This document shows, piece by piece, positions 16,517 to 24,895 of a DNA stretch of 64,000 nucleotides. The notes beneath the pieces are model-generated. The model made no database searches and had not been told where the DNA came from. It worked only from the letters and a program-made list of their open reading frames with translations. Origin of the DNA: Bacteroidota bacterium (GTDB lineage Bacteria; Bacteroidota; Rhodothermia; Rhodothermales; UBA10348); assembly GCA_029262835.1 (NCBI GenBank), contig JAJCYQ010000023.1:1-64000 (forward strand). The letters run 5' to 3'. Position 1 is the first letter of the stretch. The number at the start of each line of letters is the position of its first letter. The position numbers and the translations under genes are program-made.

Positions 16517-16876
16517 TCAGTCGGAAGTGGTCTCGGAAAAGCGCGTCACGGCTTCCTCTTCGGTATCGGTGATATCGAACAGCATGGGGAATCCGAGCAG
16601 GTCGAATACGTTGTATACCTTCGGACGCAGGGCCGCTATCTTGATGTCCCCACCCCGCTCGCGGAGTTCCTCGATGAAGGCCATGAAGACACCAAGGCCA
16701 GCGCTCGAGATGTACACGAGATGCTTTCCATTGACGATTATTCGTACGGTGTCCTCCTCCTTGCACTTCTCGATGGCCGATTCCAGTTCCGAAGCTGTGT
16801 GGGCGTCGAGTTCCCCGTTCAGATCCAGAATGCGGACATCGCCACTTGCTCTATACGACACTGAAAATTCACTCAT
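16517..16876 (-). CDS. STAS-domain anti-anti-sigma factor
   Basis: 119 residues from the ATG at 16876; a TTG at 16891 would add five residues and is less likely. The SpoIIAA-type fold is clear (VRILDLNGELDAHTASELESAI, IIVNGKHLVYISSAGLGVFMAF), with the likely phospho-acceptor Ser58 in YISSAG. It would bind the downstream RsbW-like kinase when unphosphorylated and so free a sigma factor or other client. The pair forms a minimal two-gene switch, with the antagonist encoded first. Confidence 0.92.
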   Translation of the reverse strand: MSEFSVSYRASGDVRILDLNGELDAHTASELESAIEKCKEEDTVRIIVNGKHLVYISSAGLGVFMAFIEELRERGGDIKIAALRPKVYNVFDLLGFPMLFDITDTEEEAVTRFSETTSD

Positions 16877-17025
16877 GACAGACACTTTCAATTGTTGATG
16901 GGTCTACGGACGTGTGACCCGTTGGGTGCACGGCCCGGGGAATATAGCGTGTGCGCTCCAAACCTTTCCAATAGGTAACTTCCAGCACCAGCGTCCGTAC
17001 AGCCGTGGAAGCAAATAAACACGTG

Positions 17026-18750
17026 ATGAACCCCTTGACACGAATACAACTGATATTGCTGGCCGTTCTTGCCGTGCTGGTGGTATGGCGTATGTCGGCC
17101 TCTGAGCCTGTTCCGTCGGGATTTCTGCAACTTTCAGACCTGGATGACCACCGGCTCTATGAGCGGGGATTCGAGTTGGACGGGCCCGCCACGGTTCGTA
17201 TCGACGTACGGGGAGCGTATGAGAATGATGCGCTTGAGGCCCCACTCGCTGCTTATGGCTGGATCGTCGATGCGCGGTCTGGAGAGCCTGTCTGGATCAT
17301 GTCAGGCGTGCGAGCAAGTGAGCGCGATATCCTGACGAGGGTCCAGGACCAGATCGAGCTCGACGCGGGACGTTACGTGGCTTACTTCACGGCGCTCGGA
17401 CCCCACCGGGGCTCCTGGGACGAGGACAGCTTTTTGGGCCTTTCACCGCACTGGAAGCATTACCGGGACAAGTTCTTCATGGTGCTTGACTCGGATGGTC
17501 AGGCTTCTGTGGTGAGTAGTACTTCTGTCGACATATCAACCCCCGATAATGAAATATGGGCTGTGCGCACCGTTGGGAACCGGGCGCGTGAAACGGTCAT
17601 CCTTCGAACAGAATCGGCGACTTCCCTACATATACAGGCGACCGCCGAGTGGTGTTCGTCGGGCTGCGACGTGGCTCGGCTGCGTGACCTGGAGACCGGC
17701 CGTGATGTGTGGGAGTTGACCATGGACAACTCTGAACCGGCCGGAGGATGGTTGGCCAACCGGACATTCAGCGGACAGGTTGCGTTGGATCCTGGAGTGT
17801 ATCAGGCTCTGTTCGAGACGGATCGACTGCATGACGCCGGTCGGTGGGTAGCAAATCCACCGTGGGTACCCGCGAAATGGGGCATGAGCCTGCGGGCCGA
17901 TGCCGACGATGTGACGCTGGTCGACCCGTGGTCCGATGCCGAGGGGGGACCAGCGGTCTCTCTTCTCGAGGTATCGTCCGGCGTGCGGGAGCAGAAGTCC
18001 TTCACGGTCGATCGTCCGGTCATGGTGCTTTTGCACGCGCTCGGTGAGATTGGTACGGATGGTACGCTTTACGACCATGCGAAGCTCGTGGCCGCTGGGC
18101 AGGGGGACGTGCTGTGGTCCATGTCGCGGGAGCGCAGTGTTCCTGGAGGGGGTCACGAGACGAATCGGGCGCAATCGGGTGTTCTTCAATTATCTCCCGG
18201 TACGTACGTGTTGTCGTACGAAACGGATGACAGTCACGCCTGGAATGATTGGCGCAAATCGCGGCCGCGACATCCCGATCGATGGGGTGTAGCTATCTAC
18301 GTCCTGGACAGAGGGGATGCGGATGCCGTCACGGTGCTTGATGAAGTCGTTGCGCCACCGGTACCAGCCCGAGACGGCCAGTTGTCGGGTGCGGTGCTGG
18401 TACAGGCCGAGCGCGTATCGAACGACGAGCAGATCCTGAGAGAGTTCACGCTGGACGCTGCATCGACCGTGCATGTGCGGGCGTCCGGGGAAATTTCCAG
18501 GCAGGGGCGCTATGACTACGGCTGGATTGAGAGTGTGGCCAGCGGGGAAACAGTATGGGAGATGACGCTCGAGAATACGGTTCACGCCGGTGGCGATGAC
18601 CGCAACAGGATATTCGATGGGTCGCTGGAATTGTCGCCTGGTACCTACAGGGTCCACTTTGTCACGGATTTTGATTACGCCTGGGGTGATTTCGATACGG
18701 ATCCGCCGAAATACCCCGATGCGTGGGGTATAACCGTGACGCTCAAATGA
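17026..18750 (+). CDS. Exported protein with four related beta-rich repeats
   Basis: 574 residues from the ATG at 17026; a GTG at 17005 would add seven. An N-terminal hydrophobic segment (IQLILLAVLAVLVVW) serves as signal peptide or anchor. The rest consists of four degenerate units of about 110-140 residues sharing the pattern: a bulge before VW or LW and M, then an Asn/Gly-rich turn, NR, G-L-L-PG-Y, F-TD, a W, and P-x-x-WG (for example RNRIFDGSLELSPGTYRVHF). No catalytic motif is visible. The fold is probably a sugar- or surface-binding beta sandwich; no family is recognised. It overlaps prmA by four bases. Confidence 0.8.
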   Translation: MNPLTRIQLILLAVLAVLVVWRMSASEPVPSGFLQLSDLDDHRLYERGFELDGPATVRIDVRGAYENDALEAPLAAYGWIVDARSGEPVWIMSGVRASERDILTRVQDQIELDAGRYVAYFTALGPHRGSWDEDSFLGLSPHWKHYRDKFFMVLDSDGQASVVSSTSVDISTPDNEIWAVRTVGNRARETVILRTESATSLHIQATAEWCSSGCDVARLRDLETGRDVWELTMDNSEPAGGWLANRTFSGQVALDPGVYQALFETDRLHDAGRWVANPPWVPAKWGMSLRADADDVTLVDPWSDAEGGPAVSLLEVSSGVREQKSFTVDRPVMVLLHALGEIGTDGTLYDHAKLVAAGQGDVLWSMSRERSVPGGGHETNRAQSGVLQLSPGTYVLSYETDDSHAWNDWRKSRPRHPDRWGVAIYVLDRGDADAVTVLDEVVAPPVPARDGQLSGAVLVQAERVSNDEQILREFTLDAASTVHVRASGEISRQGRYDYGWIESVASGETVWEMTLENTVHAGGDDRNRIFDGSLELSPGTYRVHFVTDFDYAWGDFDTDPPKYPDAWGITVTLK

Positions 18751-19580
18751 CAATGAAGCGCGTGCGTGTGGCGTGCGGCGAAGCTGAAACGGATCGTCTG
18801 GTCGCTGAACTGGATGGGCTCGGCGCGGAGGGCTTTCACGAGGTGGATGGTGGACTCGATGTCTATTTCACCGAGGAGGCTTTCGGTCTCCTTCCTGGCC
18901 AGTGGGAGACGCTTGTATCCCAGTGGGGCGCGGCCGTGGCAGGTGAGCCGGAGGACATTGCCGATCGGAACTGGAACGCCGAGTGGGAAGCATCCATCCA
19001 GCCTGTTCACGTGGCGCCTTTCCATGTGCGTACATCCTGGCACGACGGGAATCCGCCTCCCGGCACGATCGATCTTGTTATCGATCCAAAAATGAGTTTT
19101 GGAACAGGGTACCACGAGACCACGCGGCTCATGTTGCGGGCGTTGGCAGACATGGTCAGGCCGGGAGATCGCGTCCTCGACGCGGGAACAGGAACCGGGA
19201 TTCTTGGAATTGCGGCGCTAAAGATCGGGGCGTTGTCGTGTTTCGCGTTTGATTTTGATCCCTGGTGTACCGTCAACGCCGTCGAAAATGCGCAGTTGAA
19301 CGGAGTTGAGGACACATTCACAGTCGTCGAAGGAGACGAGCGGGTGGTTCCCGCGGAGCTCTTCGATGTTGTGCTGGCGAACATCAACCGGGAAGCGCTG
19401 TTGGCCATGATACCCGCGCTCATGGAGCGGCTCGCGCCAGGCGGACGGCTCGGCCTTTCGGGGCTGCTGATATCCGACCAGGACATTGTCCGCGCGGCGT
19501 TGCCTGCAGAGGCGATGTACGAAGCGACGGAAGGAGACTGGTGGACCATCTGGATACAGAATGAAACTCGCGACGATTGA
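18747..19580 (+). CDS. prmA: Ribosomal protein L11 methyltransferase
   Basis: 277 residues from the ATG at 18747, which overlaps the upstream stop (ATGA); an upstream in-frame GTG/ATG would run into the previous gene. The N-terminal substrate domain is followed by DPKMSFGTGYHETTRLML, the SAM motif VLDAGTGTGILGIAALKIGA, and VLANINREALLAM with the PrmA-type NI(N/L) motif. It trimethylates ribosomal protein L11. The downstream phosphatase gene starts inside its last 20 bases. Confidence 0.94.
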   Translation: MTMKRVRVACGEAETDRLVAELDGLGAEGFHEVDGGLDVYFTEEAFGLLPGQWETLVSQWGAAVAGEPEDIADRNWNAEWEASIQPVHVAPFHVRTSWHDGNPPPGTIDLVIDPKMSFGTGYHETTRLMLRALADMVRPGDRVLDAGTGTGILGIAALKIGALSCFAFDFDPWCTVNAVENAQLNGVEDTFTVVEGDERVVPAELFDVVLANINREALLAMIPALMERLAPGGRLGLSGLLISDQDIVRAALPAEAMYEATEGDWWTIWIQNETRDD

Positions 19581-20490
19581 CGTTGGCACCAACACGGCGC
19601 TCCTGCTCGTTTCCGAGTGGCGGGATGGGGCGCTTCACGTACACCATCAGGCCGGCGGCTATGTGCGACTCGGAGAAGGGCTTGCGGCGAGCGGTCGGGT
19701 ATCCGTTGCCGCACTCGAACGGTTACGCCGGGTGCTCCGCGCGCACCATGCCACGGCGGGGACATGGCAGGTTGACCATGTGATCGTGACGGGTACAAGT
19801 GCGTCGCGAGACGCAGAAAATGGCGATGAGATCCGTGCCGTCGTGTACGAGGAAACGGGCGCAGCCTACCAGATCCTGTCTGGCGAGGAAGAAGCCGATG
19901 TGACGTTTGAAGGTGCACTCGCGGGTTGGGCGCCTGGGGCTCGCCACGAAGGCCGTGTGACAATCGTCGACGTGGGCGGTGGCTCGACGGAGCTTGTTCA
20001 AGGACAGTTGGGAGATGGCTTCACGAGAAGAACGTCGGCCGTGAGTCTGAATATCGGGACCGTGCGGCTGACCGAACAATTTTATACGCGTCAACCGCCG
20101 TCGGCACGCGAAGTGGATGCGTGTCGCACATGGACAGCTTCCCTCTTGGATGCAGAGCTCGGCGATTTTGCCCGGGGCGTGCCCATTGTAGGGGCTTCCG
20201 GAACAGCGCATGTTCTGCTGCATCTGAATCGCGTGCACCGGGAAGGCGGGGCCGTACGGACCGGAAAAGACCTGGCCTACTGGGAACGTGAACTCCACCT
20301 CCGAACACGGGAGGAGGTGTTGGCCCTGGCGCCCGAGCGCATGTCGGGGCGAGCAGATGTATTTCCAGCTGGCGTGCTGGTCCTTCGCGAAGCATTCCGG
20401 ACCTTGTCCGCGTCTGCGTTCCATGTATCGGATTACGGCGTCCGGCACGGCATGGCCCTGCGATATTTCCGGGAATTGGAGGGCGGCTGA
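19561..20490 (+). CDS. ppx: Ppx/GppA-family exopolyphosphatase
   Basis: 309 residues from the ATG at 19561. The actin-like ATPase fold shows phosphate-1 motif ATIDVGTNTALLLV, phosphate-2 motif VTIVDVGGGSTELV and SGEEEAD (family catalytic Glu region), and the adenosine-type motif VGASGTAHVL. At about 310 residues it is the short form, without the C-terminal HD-like domain of E. coli Ppx/GppA. It degrades polyphosphate or pppGpp; the latter would connect with the alarmone gene at 3136 (inference). Confidence 0.9.
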   Translation: MKLATIDVGTNTALLLVSEWRDGALHVHHQAGGYVRLGEGLAASGRVSVAALERLRRVLRAHHATAGTWQVDHVIVTGTSASRDAENGDEIRAVVYEETGAAYQILSGEEEADVTFEGALAGWAPGARHEGRVTIVDVGGGSTELVQGQLGDGFTRRTSAVSLNIGTVRLTEQFYTRQPPSAREVDACRTWTASLLDAELGDFARGVPIVGASGTAHVLLHLNRVHREGGAVRTGKDLAYWERELHLRTREEVLALAPERMSGRADVFPAGVLVLREAFRTLSASAFHVSDYGVRHGMALRYFRELEGG

Positions 20491-20555
20491 TCACACAGCC
20501 GGAACAGGGATCGGGGGCGATGTCGTATGGGAGTCACACCATTTCACCCTGATCC

Positions 20556-21662
20556 ATGTCCGCGACCGAATCTGCGCTGAATGCCCTGAAAAATGTATTG
20601 GACCCGGAGTCCGGCAAACATGTCCTGCAACTGGATATGATTCGTGACCTTCGGGCTGAAGAGGGGAGCATACACCTCACCATTCTGGATCACGACCCGA
20701 TGTCCAGTTTCTCGGCGGAGGTTGAGGGGGCGTGCCGAGCGGCACTATCGCCTCTCGTTTCCTCGCCATCGGATGTACGTATTTCTATCGACAACGATAT
20801 GATTGACCTCGGCGCGGAGATGACCGTGGATGGGGCGACCCAATCGGACGGGTTTTCTGGCGCCCGTCATATTGTGGCCGTGGCATCAGGCAAGGGCGGG
20901 GTTGGGAAGAGCACGGTTTCCGTGAATCTTGCGGTTGCGCTTGCGCAGCAGGGTTTCGCCGTTGGACTCGTGGATACAGATATTTATGGGCCATCGATAC
21001 CTACGATGTTTGGGGTAGAAGATGCCAAGCCCAAAGTGGCTGAAAACCGGCGGATATTGCCCATTGAGCGGTATGGTGTCAAATTGCTCTCCATGGGATT
21101 CCTGGTCGATCCCGAGAAGGCCGTCGTTTGGCGTGGACCCATGGTGACGAGCGCCGTGAAGCAGTTCCTGTCCGATACCGAGTGGGGTGAACTTGATTTC
21201 CTCATACTGGATTTGCCCCCGGGGACGGGAGACATCCAATTGACGATTGTGCAGACCGTGCCTCTGAATGGCGCCGTCGTGGTATCTACGCCGCAGCGTG
21301 TCGCTCTGGCAGATGCGCGGAAGGGCGTCGCCATGTTTGACCAGGTCCATGTACCCGTGCTGGGACTCGTCGAGAACATGGCGTGGTTCGAGCCGCCCGA
21401 TGTGCCGGGACGCCGCTACTACCTTTTCGGTGAGGGCGGCGCCAGGGCGCTGGCAGGTGAACTCAATGTCCCTCTACTCGGTGAGTTGCCGATCGATGAG
21501 GAGGTGCGCCGCAATTGTGACGATGGCACACCAGCGGCGGCTCACAAGGGAACGAAGTCAGCGGCCGCATTTGATGCACTGGCGCATCGCGTCGCTGAAG
21601 AGACCTGGCGACGCAACGCGACGCGGCCCGCGACGCAGAAAGTGGAAATTCTCCGACGCTGA
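20556..21662 (+). CDS. mrp: Mrp/ApbC Fe-S cluster carrier ATPase
   Basis: 368 residues. An N-terminal MIP18/DUF59 domain (about 4-95) precedes the P-loop ATPase with the deviant Walker A GKGGVGKST at 112-120, DTDIYGPSIPTM, and LDLPPGTGDIQLTI. The region that in E. coli Mrp holds CXXC reads VENMAWFEPPDVPGRRYYLF here, without cysteines, as in other Bacteroidota homologues. It probably still transfers Fe-S clusters, with a different ligand set. nfu follows 79 bases downstream, which supports an Fe-S role. Confidence 0.94.
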   Translation: MSATESALNALKNVLDPESGKHVLQLDMIRDLRAEEGSIHLTILDHDPMSSFSAEVEGACRAALSPLVSSPSDVRISIDNDMIDLGAEMTVDGATQSDGFSGARHIVAVASGKGGVGKSTVSVNLAVALAQQGFAVGLVDTDIYGPSIPTMFGVEDAKPKVAENRRILPIERYGVKLLSMGFLVDPEKAVVWRGPMVTSAVKQFLSDTEWGELDFLILDLPPGTGDIQLTIVQTVPLNGAVVVSTPQRVALADARKGVAMFDQVHVPVLGLVENMAWFEPPDVPGRRYYLFGEGGARALAGELNVPLLGELPIDEEVRRNCDDGTPAAAHKGTKSAAAFDALAHRVAEETWRRNATRPATQKVEILRR

Positions 21663-21677
21663 CAGGCCCTCTACTTA

Positions 21678-21692
21678 TTCAACACGCTTTTA
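21678..21692 (+). repeat. Partial copy of the MITE terminal repeat upstream of nfu
   Basis: TTCAACACGCTT (21678-21689) matches the last 12 bases of the 18-bp terminal repeat of the element at 29552-29728, and it is followed by TTAG, a YTAR tetranucleotide as expected for the target duplication. No second end is visible within a few hundred bases, so it would be a decayed end. Twelve bases can arise by chance more easily than the 18-bp match at 24784. Confidence 0.4.
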
Positions 21693-21741
21693 GAACCACC
21701 TGGACAGAACCCACACCGATCTACATGCGTTGGACCGCCCC

Positions 21742-22008
21742 ATGACCCTACGACCCGACATAGATGCAGCCCTCGTTGACGAGGTGGAGAAGGCCCTCGA
21801 CACATTGAGGCCTTATCTCAGAGCTGATGGCGGCGAGGTCCGACTTCTCGACATCACGCCGGACATGGTCGTGGAGCTTGAACTTCTCGGCGCCTGTGGG
21901 ACGTGTCCCATGAGCATGATGACGCTGCGTGCCGGGATTGAACAGGCCGTAAAGCGGTCGGTCCCGTCCATAGCACGCGTCGAAGCGGTCAATGCCATGG
22001 CGCCCTGA
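21742..22008 (+). CDS. nfu: NifU-like C-terminal domain Fe-S scaffold/carrier
   Basis: 88 residues from the ATG at 21742; a TTG twelve bases earlier is the alternative. It consists only of the Nfu domain: IDAALVDEVEKALDTLRPYLRADGGEV and the cluster-binding GACGTCPMS (Cys52, Cys55). As a dimer it binds one 4Fe-4S cluster and hands it to apoproteins. It follows mrp, giving a two-gene Fe-S maturation pair. Confidence 0.93.
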   Translation: MTLRPDIDAALVDEVEKALDTLRPYLRADGGEVRLLDITPDMVVELELLGACGTCPMSMMTLRAGIEQAVKRSVPSIARVEAVNAMAP

Positions 22009-22018
22009 ACGGCGCCAT
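21997..22018. terminator. Hairpin between nfu and the convergent peptidase gene
   Basis: ATGGCGCC and GGCGCCAT pair across a six-base loop spanning the nfu stop codon. The next gene converges from the right at 22039. It is a likely terminator for both directions, though T-runs are poor. Confidence 0.5.
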
Positions 22019-22038
22019 CCACGGGCCCTGGAACCCAG

Positions 22039-23784
22039 TCAGTTGAACCCGGTGCCAGAGACTGCTGGCCGTGCGTCCTGGTTGGCCACCTGCCAGGCCG
22101 TCCCAAAAATGAGCCGGGCAATCTGCTCCATGCGTTCATACTCGATCTTTTCCGGCTCGTCATCGACGCCATGATAGTCGTCATGCGTACCCGTGAAAAA
22201 GAAGATGAAGGGTACACCGTGCTTACCGAAGTTCCAGTGATCGGAGCGCCGGTAAAACTGGTTCGGGTCGTCTTTTGAATTGAATCGTTCGTTGAGGTCA
22301 AGGCCCGTGTCCATCAGCCGGTTGGCCTGCACGTTGATGTCGTGCAGCTCCTGGGATATCAGATTCGATCCAATGATATAGACATAATTGCCGTCTGGGC
22401 CCGGATGCGTCGGGTCAATACGACCAATCATGTCAATATTAAGATTGGTAACCGTATTCTCGATGGGAAAAAGGGGCTCATGGTCCGCGTACCAGGCCGA
22501 CCCAAGGAGGCCTTTCTCTTCACCCGTGACGTTCATGAACAACAATGATCGTCGCGGGCCGAAGCCGTCTTCCTTGGCCTGCATGAAGGCACTTGCCAGT
22601 TCAAGCAGCGTGACTGTACCGCTGCCATCATCGTCGGCACCATTGTTTATCCGATCCTCGCCATTGCCGGAGATGCCGATATGATCGTAGTGGGACGTAA
22701 GCACGACCACCTCATCCTTGAGATCTGTACCCTCGATGAAGGCAACGACATTTTCCGTAGGCGCCTCATACCGGGTATTTTCGACCGAACCCGTCAGGCG
22801 GACGTCGCTGAGGTCATATACGACAGGTGCCCGGGTTTCTGCCGCCTCTGATCGGATGGATGCAACCGTGGAGCCTGTGGAGGCGAGTAGCGTATTGGCC
22901 CGCTCCTCCGAGATGCGAAAAATAGGCGGCAGCGCTCGGCGGCGCGCTCCGGGAGCCGAGTCATCGGGTGGTGTCAGGGACAGGCTTCCAGCCCCTTCAG
23001 GTAGCGACGCGGCCGCGTCACCGACAATAAGGATGCCTGCCGGCATGGTCTCTCCCTGCAGCAGGTAACGCAGTTTTGTAAATCGACCGGAAGACCAGGC
23101 CGTCGGCGCTCCATCGTCCGACAGCAGTGCGCGGCCGTCGGACAGCATGGGCTCGCCATCGAGCATCATGATCCAGGCGCCGCCGACGGTTACGCCCGCT
23201 TCTTCGAGGGCCGTGAAATCACTGAACGCACGTTCCGGCTCATGGATACCGAAGCCGGCGAAGATGAGCGGTGCCGTGACAGCGCTTCCTTCGCCCATCT
23301 GGTAGCTGAACGAACCGTCATTCACGTCATGCGAGAACTCGGCTGCGAACAACTGAGAACCGCCACGCTCTGCCTGAAGCGTGCTGCGTTCGAAGCGGGT
23401 ACCGTAGACCGTAAAGGGTTGCATGTAGGCTTCCGGCCCGGGAGCGTCGTGGGCAGCGGCCGTTCCACGCGGCTCAAGTCCGATCAGTCGGTACTGCGAT
23501 GCCAGGTATTCTGCCGCCATTTTCTGCCCAGGGCGTGTGGTTTCACGGCCTGCAAAAAAGTCGGATGCGAAAAAATAAAGGTGAGCCGCCAGGTCGCTCG
23601 CCGTGATGGTGTTGGCGTAAGCAGACACGATCTCAGGATCGTCCATCAGCGTTGGCGTAGTCTGCGGTTCAGCCACACCGCGCCCGGTATCGGTCACCTG
23701 GGCGGAAGAAGTATGCGGCAGGACCGGGGTCAGGAGCAGCAGGAGAACGAGCGCAGGGCGGAAAAAGCGTACAGGTGATGGCAT
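22039..23784 (-). CDS. Secreted M28-family zinc aminopeptidase
   Basis: 581 residues with a signal peptide (PALVLLLLLTPVLPHTSSAQ). A protease-associated insert at about 150-300 precedes the M28 core: TSHYDHIG, NGADDDGSGTVTLLELA, NVTGEEKGLLGS, NIDMIGRI and the final zinc His in FFTGTHDDYHG. These provide the two-zinc site. It probably trims N-terminal residues from peptides in the periplasm or outside the cell. It lies 51 bases downstream of the DUF58 gene with a terminator-like hairpin between them, so it may have its own promoter. Confidence 0.93.
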   Translation of the reverse strand: MPSPVRFFRPALVLLLLLTPVLPHTSSAQVTDTGRGVAEPQTTPTLMDDPEIVSAYANTITASDLAAHLYFFASDFFAGRETTRPGQKMAAEYLASQYRLIGLEPRGTAAAHDAPGPEAYMQPFTVYGTRFERSTLQAERGGSQLFAAEFSHDVNDGSFSYQMGEGSAVTAPLIFAGFGIHEPERAFSDFTALEEAGVTVGGAWIMMLDGEPMLSDGRALLSDDGAPTAWSSGRFTKLRYLLQGETMPAGILIVGDAAASLPEGAGSLSLTPPDDSAPGARRRALPPIFRISEERANTLLASTGSTVASIRSEAAETRAPVVYDLSDVRLTGSVENTRYEAPTENVVAFIEGTDLKDEVVVLTSHYDHIGISGNGEDRINNGADDDGSGTVTLLELASAFMQAKEDGFGPRRSLLFMNVTGEEKGLLGSAWYADHEPLFPIENTVTNLNIDMIGRIDPTHPGPDGNYVYIIGSNLISQELHDINVQANRLMDTGLDLNERFNSKDDPNQFYRRSDHWNFGKHGVPFIFFFTGTHDDYHGVDDEPEKIEYERMEQIARLIFGTAWQVANQDARPAVSGTGFN

Positions 23785-23811
23785 GGAGACAGTCCTCGTG
23801 AAACAGGTGGA

Positions 23812-23831
23812 GATCCGCCCGACGGCGGATC
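23812..23831 (-). terminator. Hairpin after the DUF58 gene
   Basis: GATCCGCC and GGCGGATC form a perfect 8-bp stem with loop CGAC, a few bases past the stop of the minus-strand DUF58 gene. A clear U-run is missing; it may attenuate read-through into the peptidase gene. Confidence 0.45.
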
Positions 23832-23835
23832 CGGG

Positions 23836-24852
23836 TCATGAAAGACGCCGACGCTTGTTCAGATACGCCAGCAAGGCAGCACTGTAGCTCTGGGATGTAT
23901 CAAGCTCTACAAAATCGATGTTATGTTCGCGGCACTTACTGCGGAATCGTTGTGAAAACGCTGCGACCGCTTCGGCATAGTTGTCTCGCATCTGGGACGG
24001 CTGCAGGCTCATTTCCTCTCCGGTTTCCATGTCCACAAAACGCATGGGAACGTCAGGAAACCGGAAATGCCGCTCTGTTTCCGACTCCAGAACGTGGAAC
24101 ACGAGGACCTCATGACCCCGATAGCGCAGGTGGCGGAGCGCCTTGAGCATGGCGTCGTGCTCGGAAATGTTCTCGAAGAGATCGGTAATCAGTACGACCA
24201 TGGAACGACGGCCAATCCGTTCAGCTACCTCCTCGAGTGTCGATGCGGCGCTTGTTCTACGGTTGTCGCTGCTCTCTTCAGTGAGCTGCTCCAGTGTGGC
24301 AAGCAGTTGTCGGAGATACCCCTGTGTTGATTTCGGTTGCCTCATGGTATGAATGCGTTCGTCAAACGCAATCAGTCCCGTGGCATCGCGTTGCCTGACC
24401 ATCAGATAATGAAGTGCTCCGGCAAGCCACGCGCCATATTCCAGTTTGCTGACACCTTCGCTGTGCCTGTACTTCATGGAAGCCGACGTATCGAGCACGA
24501 CGTATTGACGCAGATTGGTCTCTTCTTCGTACTGTTTTACGTAGTGCCTGTCTGTTTTTGCAAAGACTTTCCAGTCCACGTGCCTGAGTTCATCACCGGG
24601 ATTGTAGGGCCGGTGTTCGGCAAATTCCACTGAAAACCCGTGGTAGGGACTCTTATGAAGTCCGGTGATGAACCCTTCGACAATGAGTCGGGCGCGCAAC
24701 TCCATGGAGTTGACCTGCGAAATGAACGCCGGGTCCAGGTATTTGAGCGATTGGTCGGTGGCAGGCACGTCGGGCAGCAGTATTGGTTCTTCAACACGCT
24801 TCCAGTCAAACGGTGATGCTCCTTTCTGTTCCGCGTCTTTTTTTTCACGCAC
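23836..24852 (-). CDS. DUF58 domain protein (MoxR-associated, vWA-like)
   Basis: 338 residues from a GTG. The conserved part begins near residue 40 (DPAFISQVNSMELRARLIVEGF) and includes HKSPYHGFSVEFAEHRPYNPGDE, RHVDWKVFAKTDRHYVKQYEEETNL and the vWA-like VVLDTSASMKY. Family members are encoded with MoxR AAA ATPases and act in metal-dependent protein maturation; no moxR gene is in the window. The first 37 residues are unlike the family and contain an exact 18-bp copy of the MITE terminal repeat (coding for KRVEEP). A later start would remove the extra segment. Confidence 0.88.
   Translation of the reverse strand: MREKKDAEQKGASPFDWKRVEEPILLPDVPATDQSLKYLDPAFISQVNSMELRARLIVEGFITGLHKSPYHGFSVEFAEHRPYNPGDELRHVDWKVFAKTDRHYVKQYEEETNLRQYVVLDTSASMKYRHSEGVSKLEYGAWLAGALHYLMVRQRDATGLIAFDERIHTMRQPKSTQGYLRQLLATLEQLTEESSDNRRTSAASTLEEVAERIGRRSMVVLITDLFENISEHDAMLKALRHLRYRGHEVLVFHVLESETERHFRFPDVPMRFVDMETGEEMSLQPSQMRDNYAEAVAAFSQRFRSKCREHNIDFVELDTSQSYSAALLAYLNKRRRLS
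24784..24801 (+). repeat. Exact 18-bp copy of the MITE terminal repeat inside the DUF58 gene
   Basis: TGGTTCTTCAACACGCTT is identical to the right terminal repeat of the element at 29552-29728. It lies in frame in the non-conserved N-terminal extension of the DUF58 protein. The following four bases (CCAG) are not a YTAR site and no partner end is near. Confidence 0.7.
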
Positions 24853-24895
24853 TCCAAAAGACGTCCGTCCACACAGGTCCGTACATTAGGGATAT

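Noticed and set aside
24853..24895. PyrR-type attenuator leader
   Set aside because: Only 43 bases lie before pyrR and no terminator/anti-terminator pair can be drawn.
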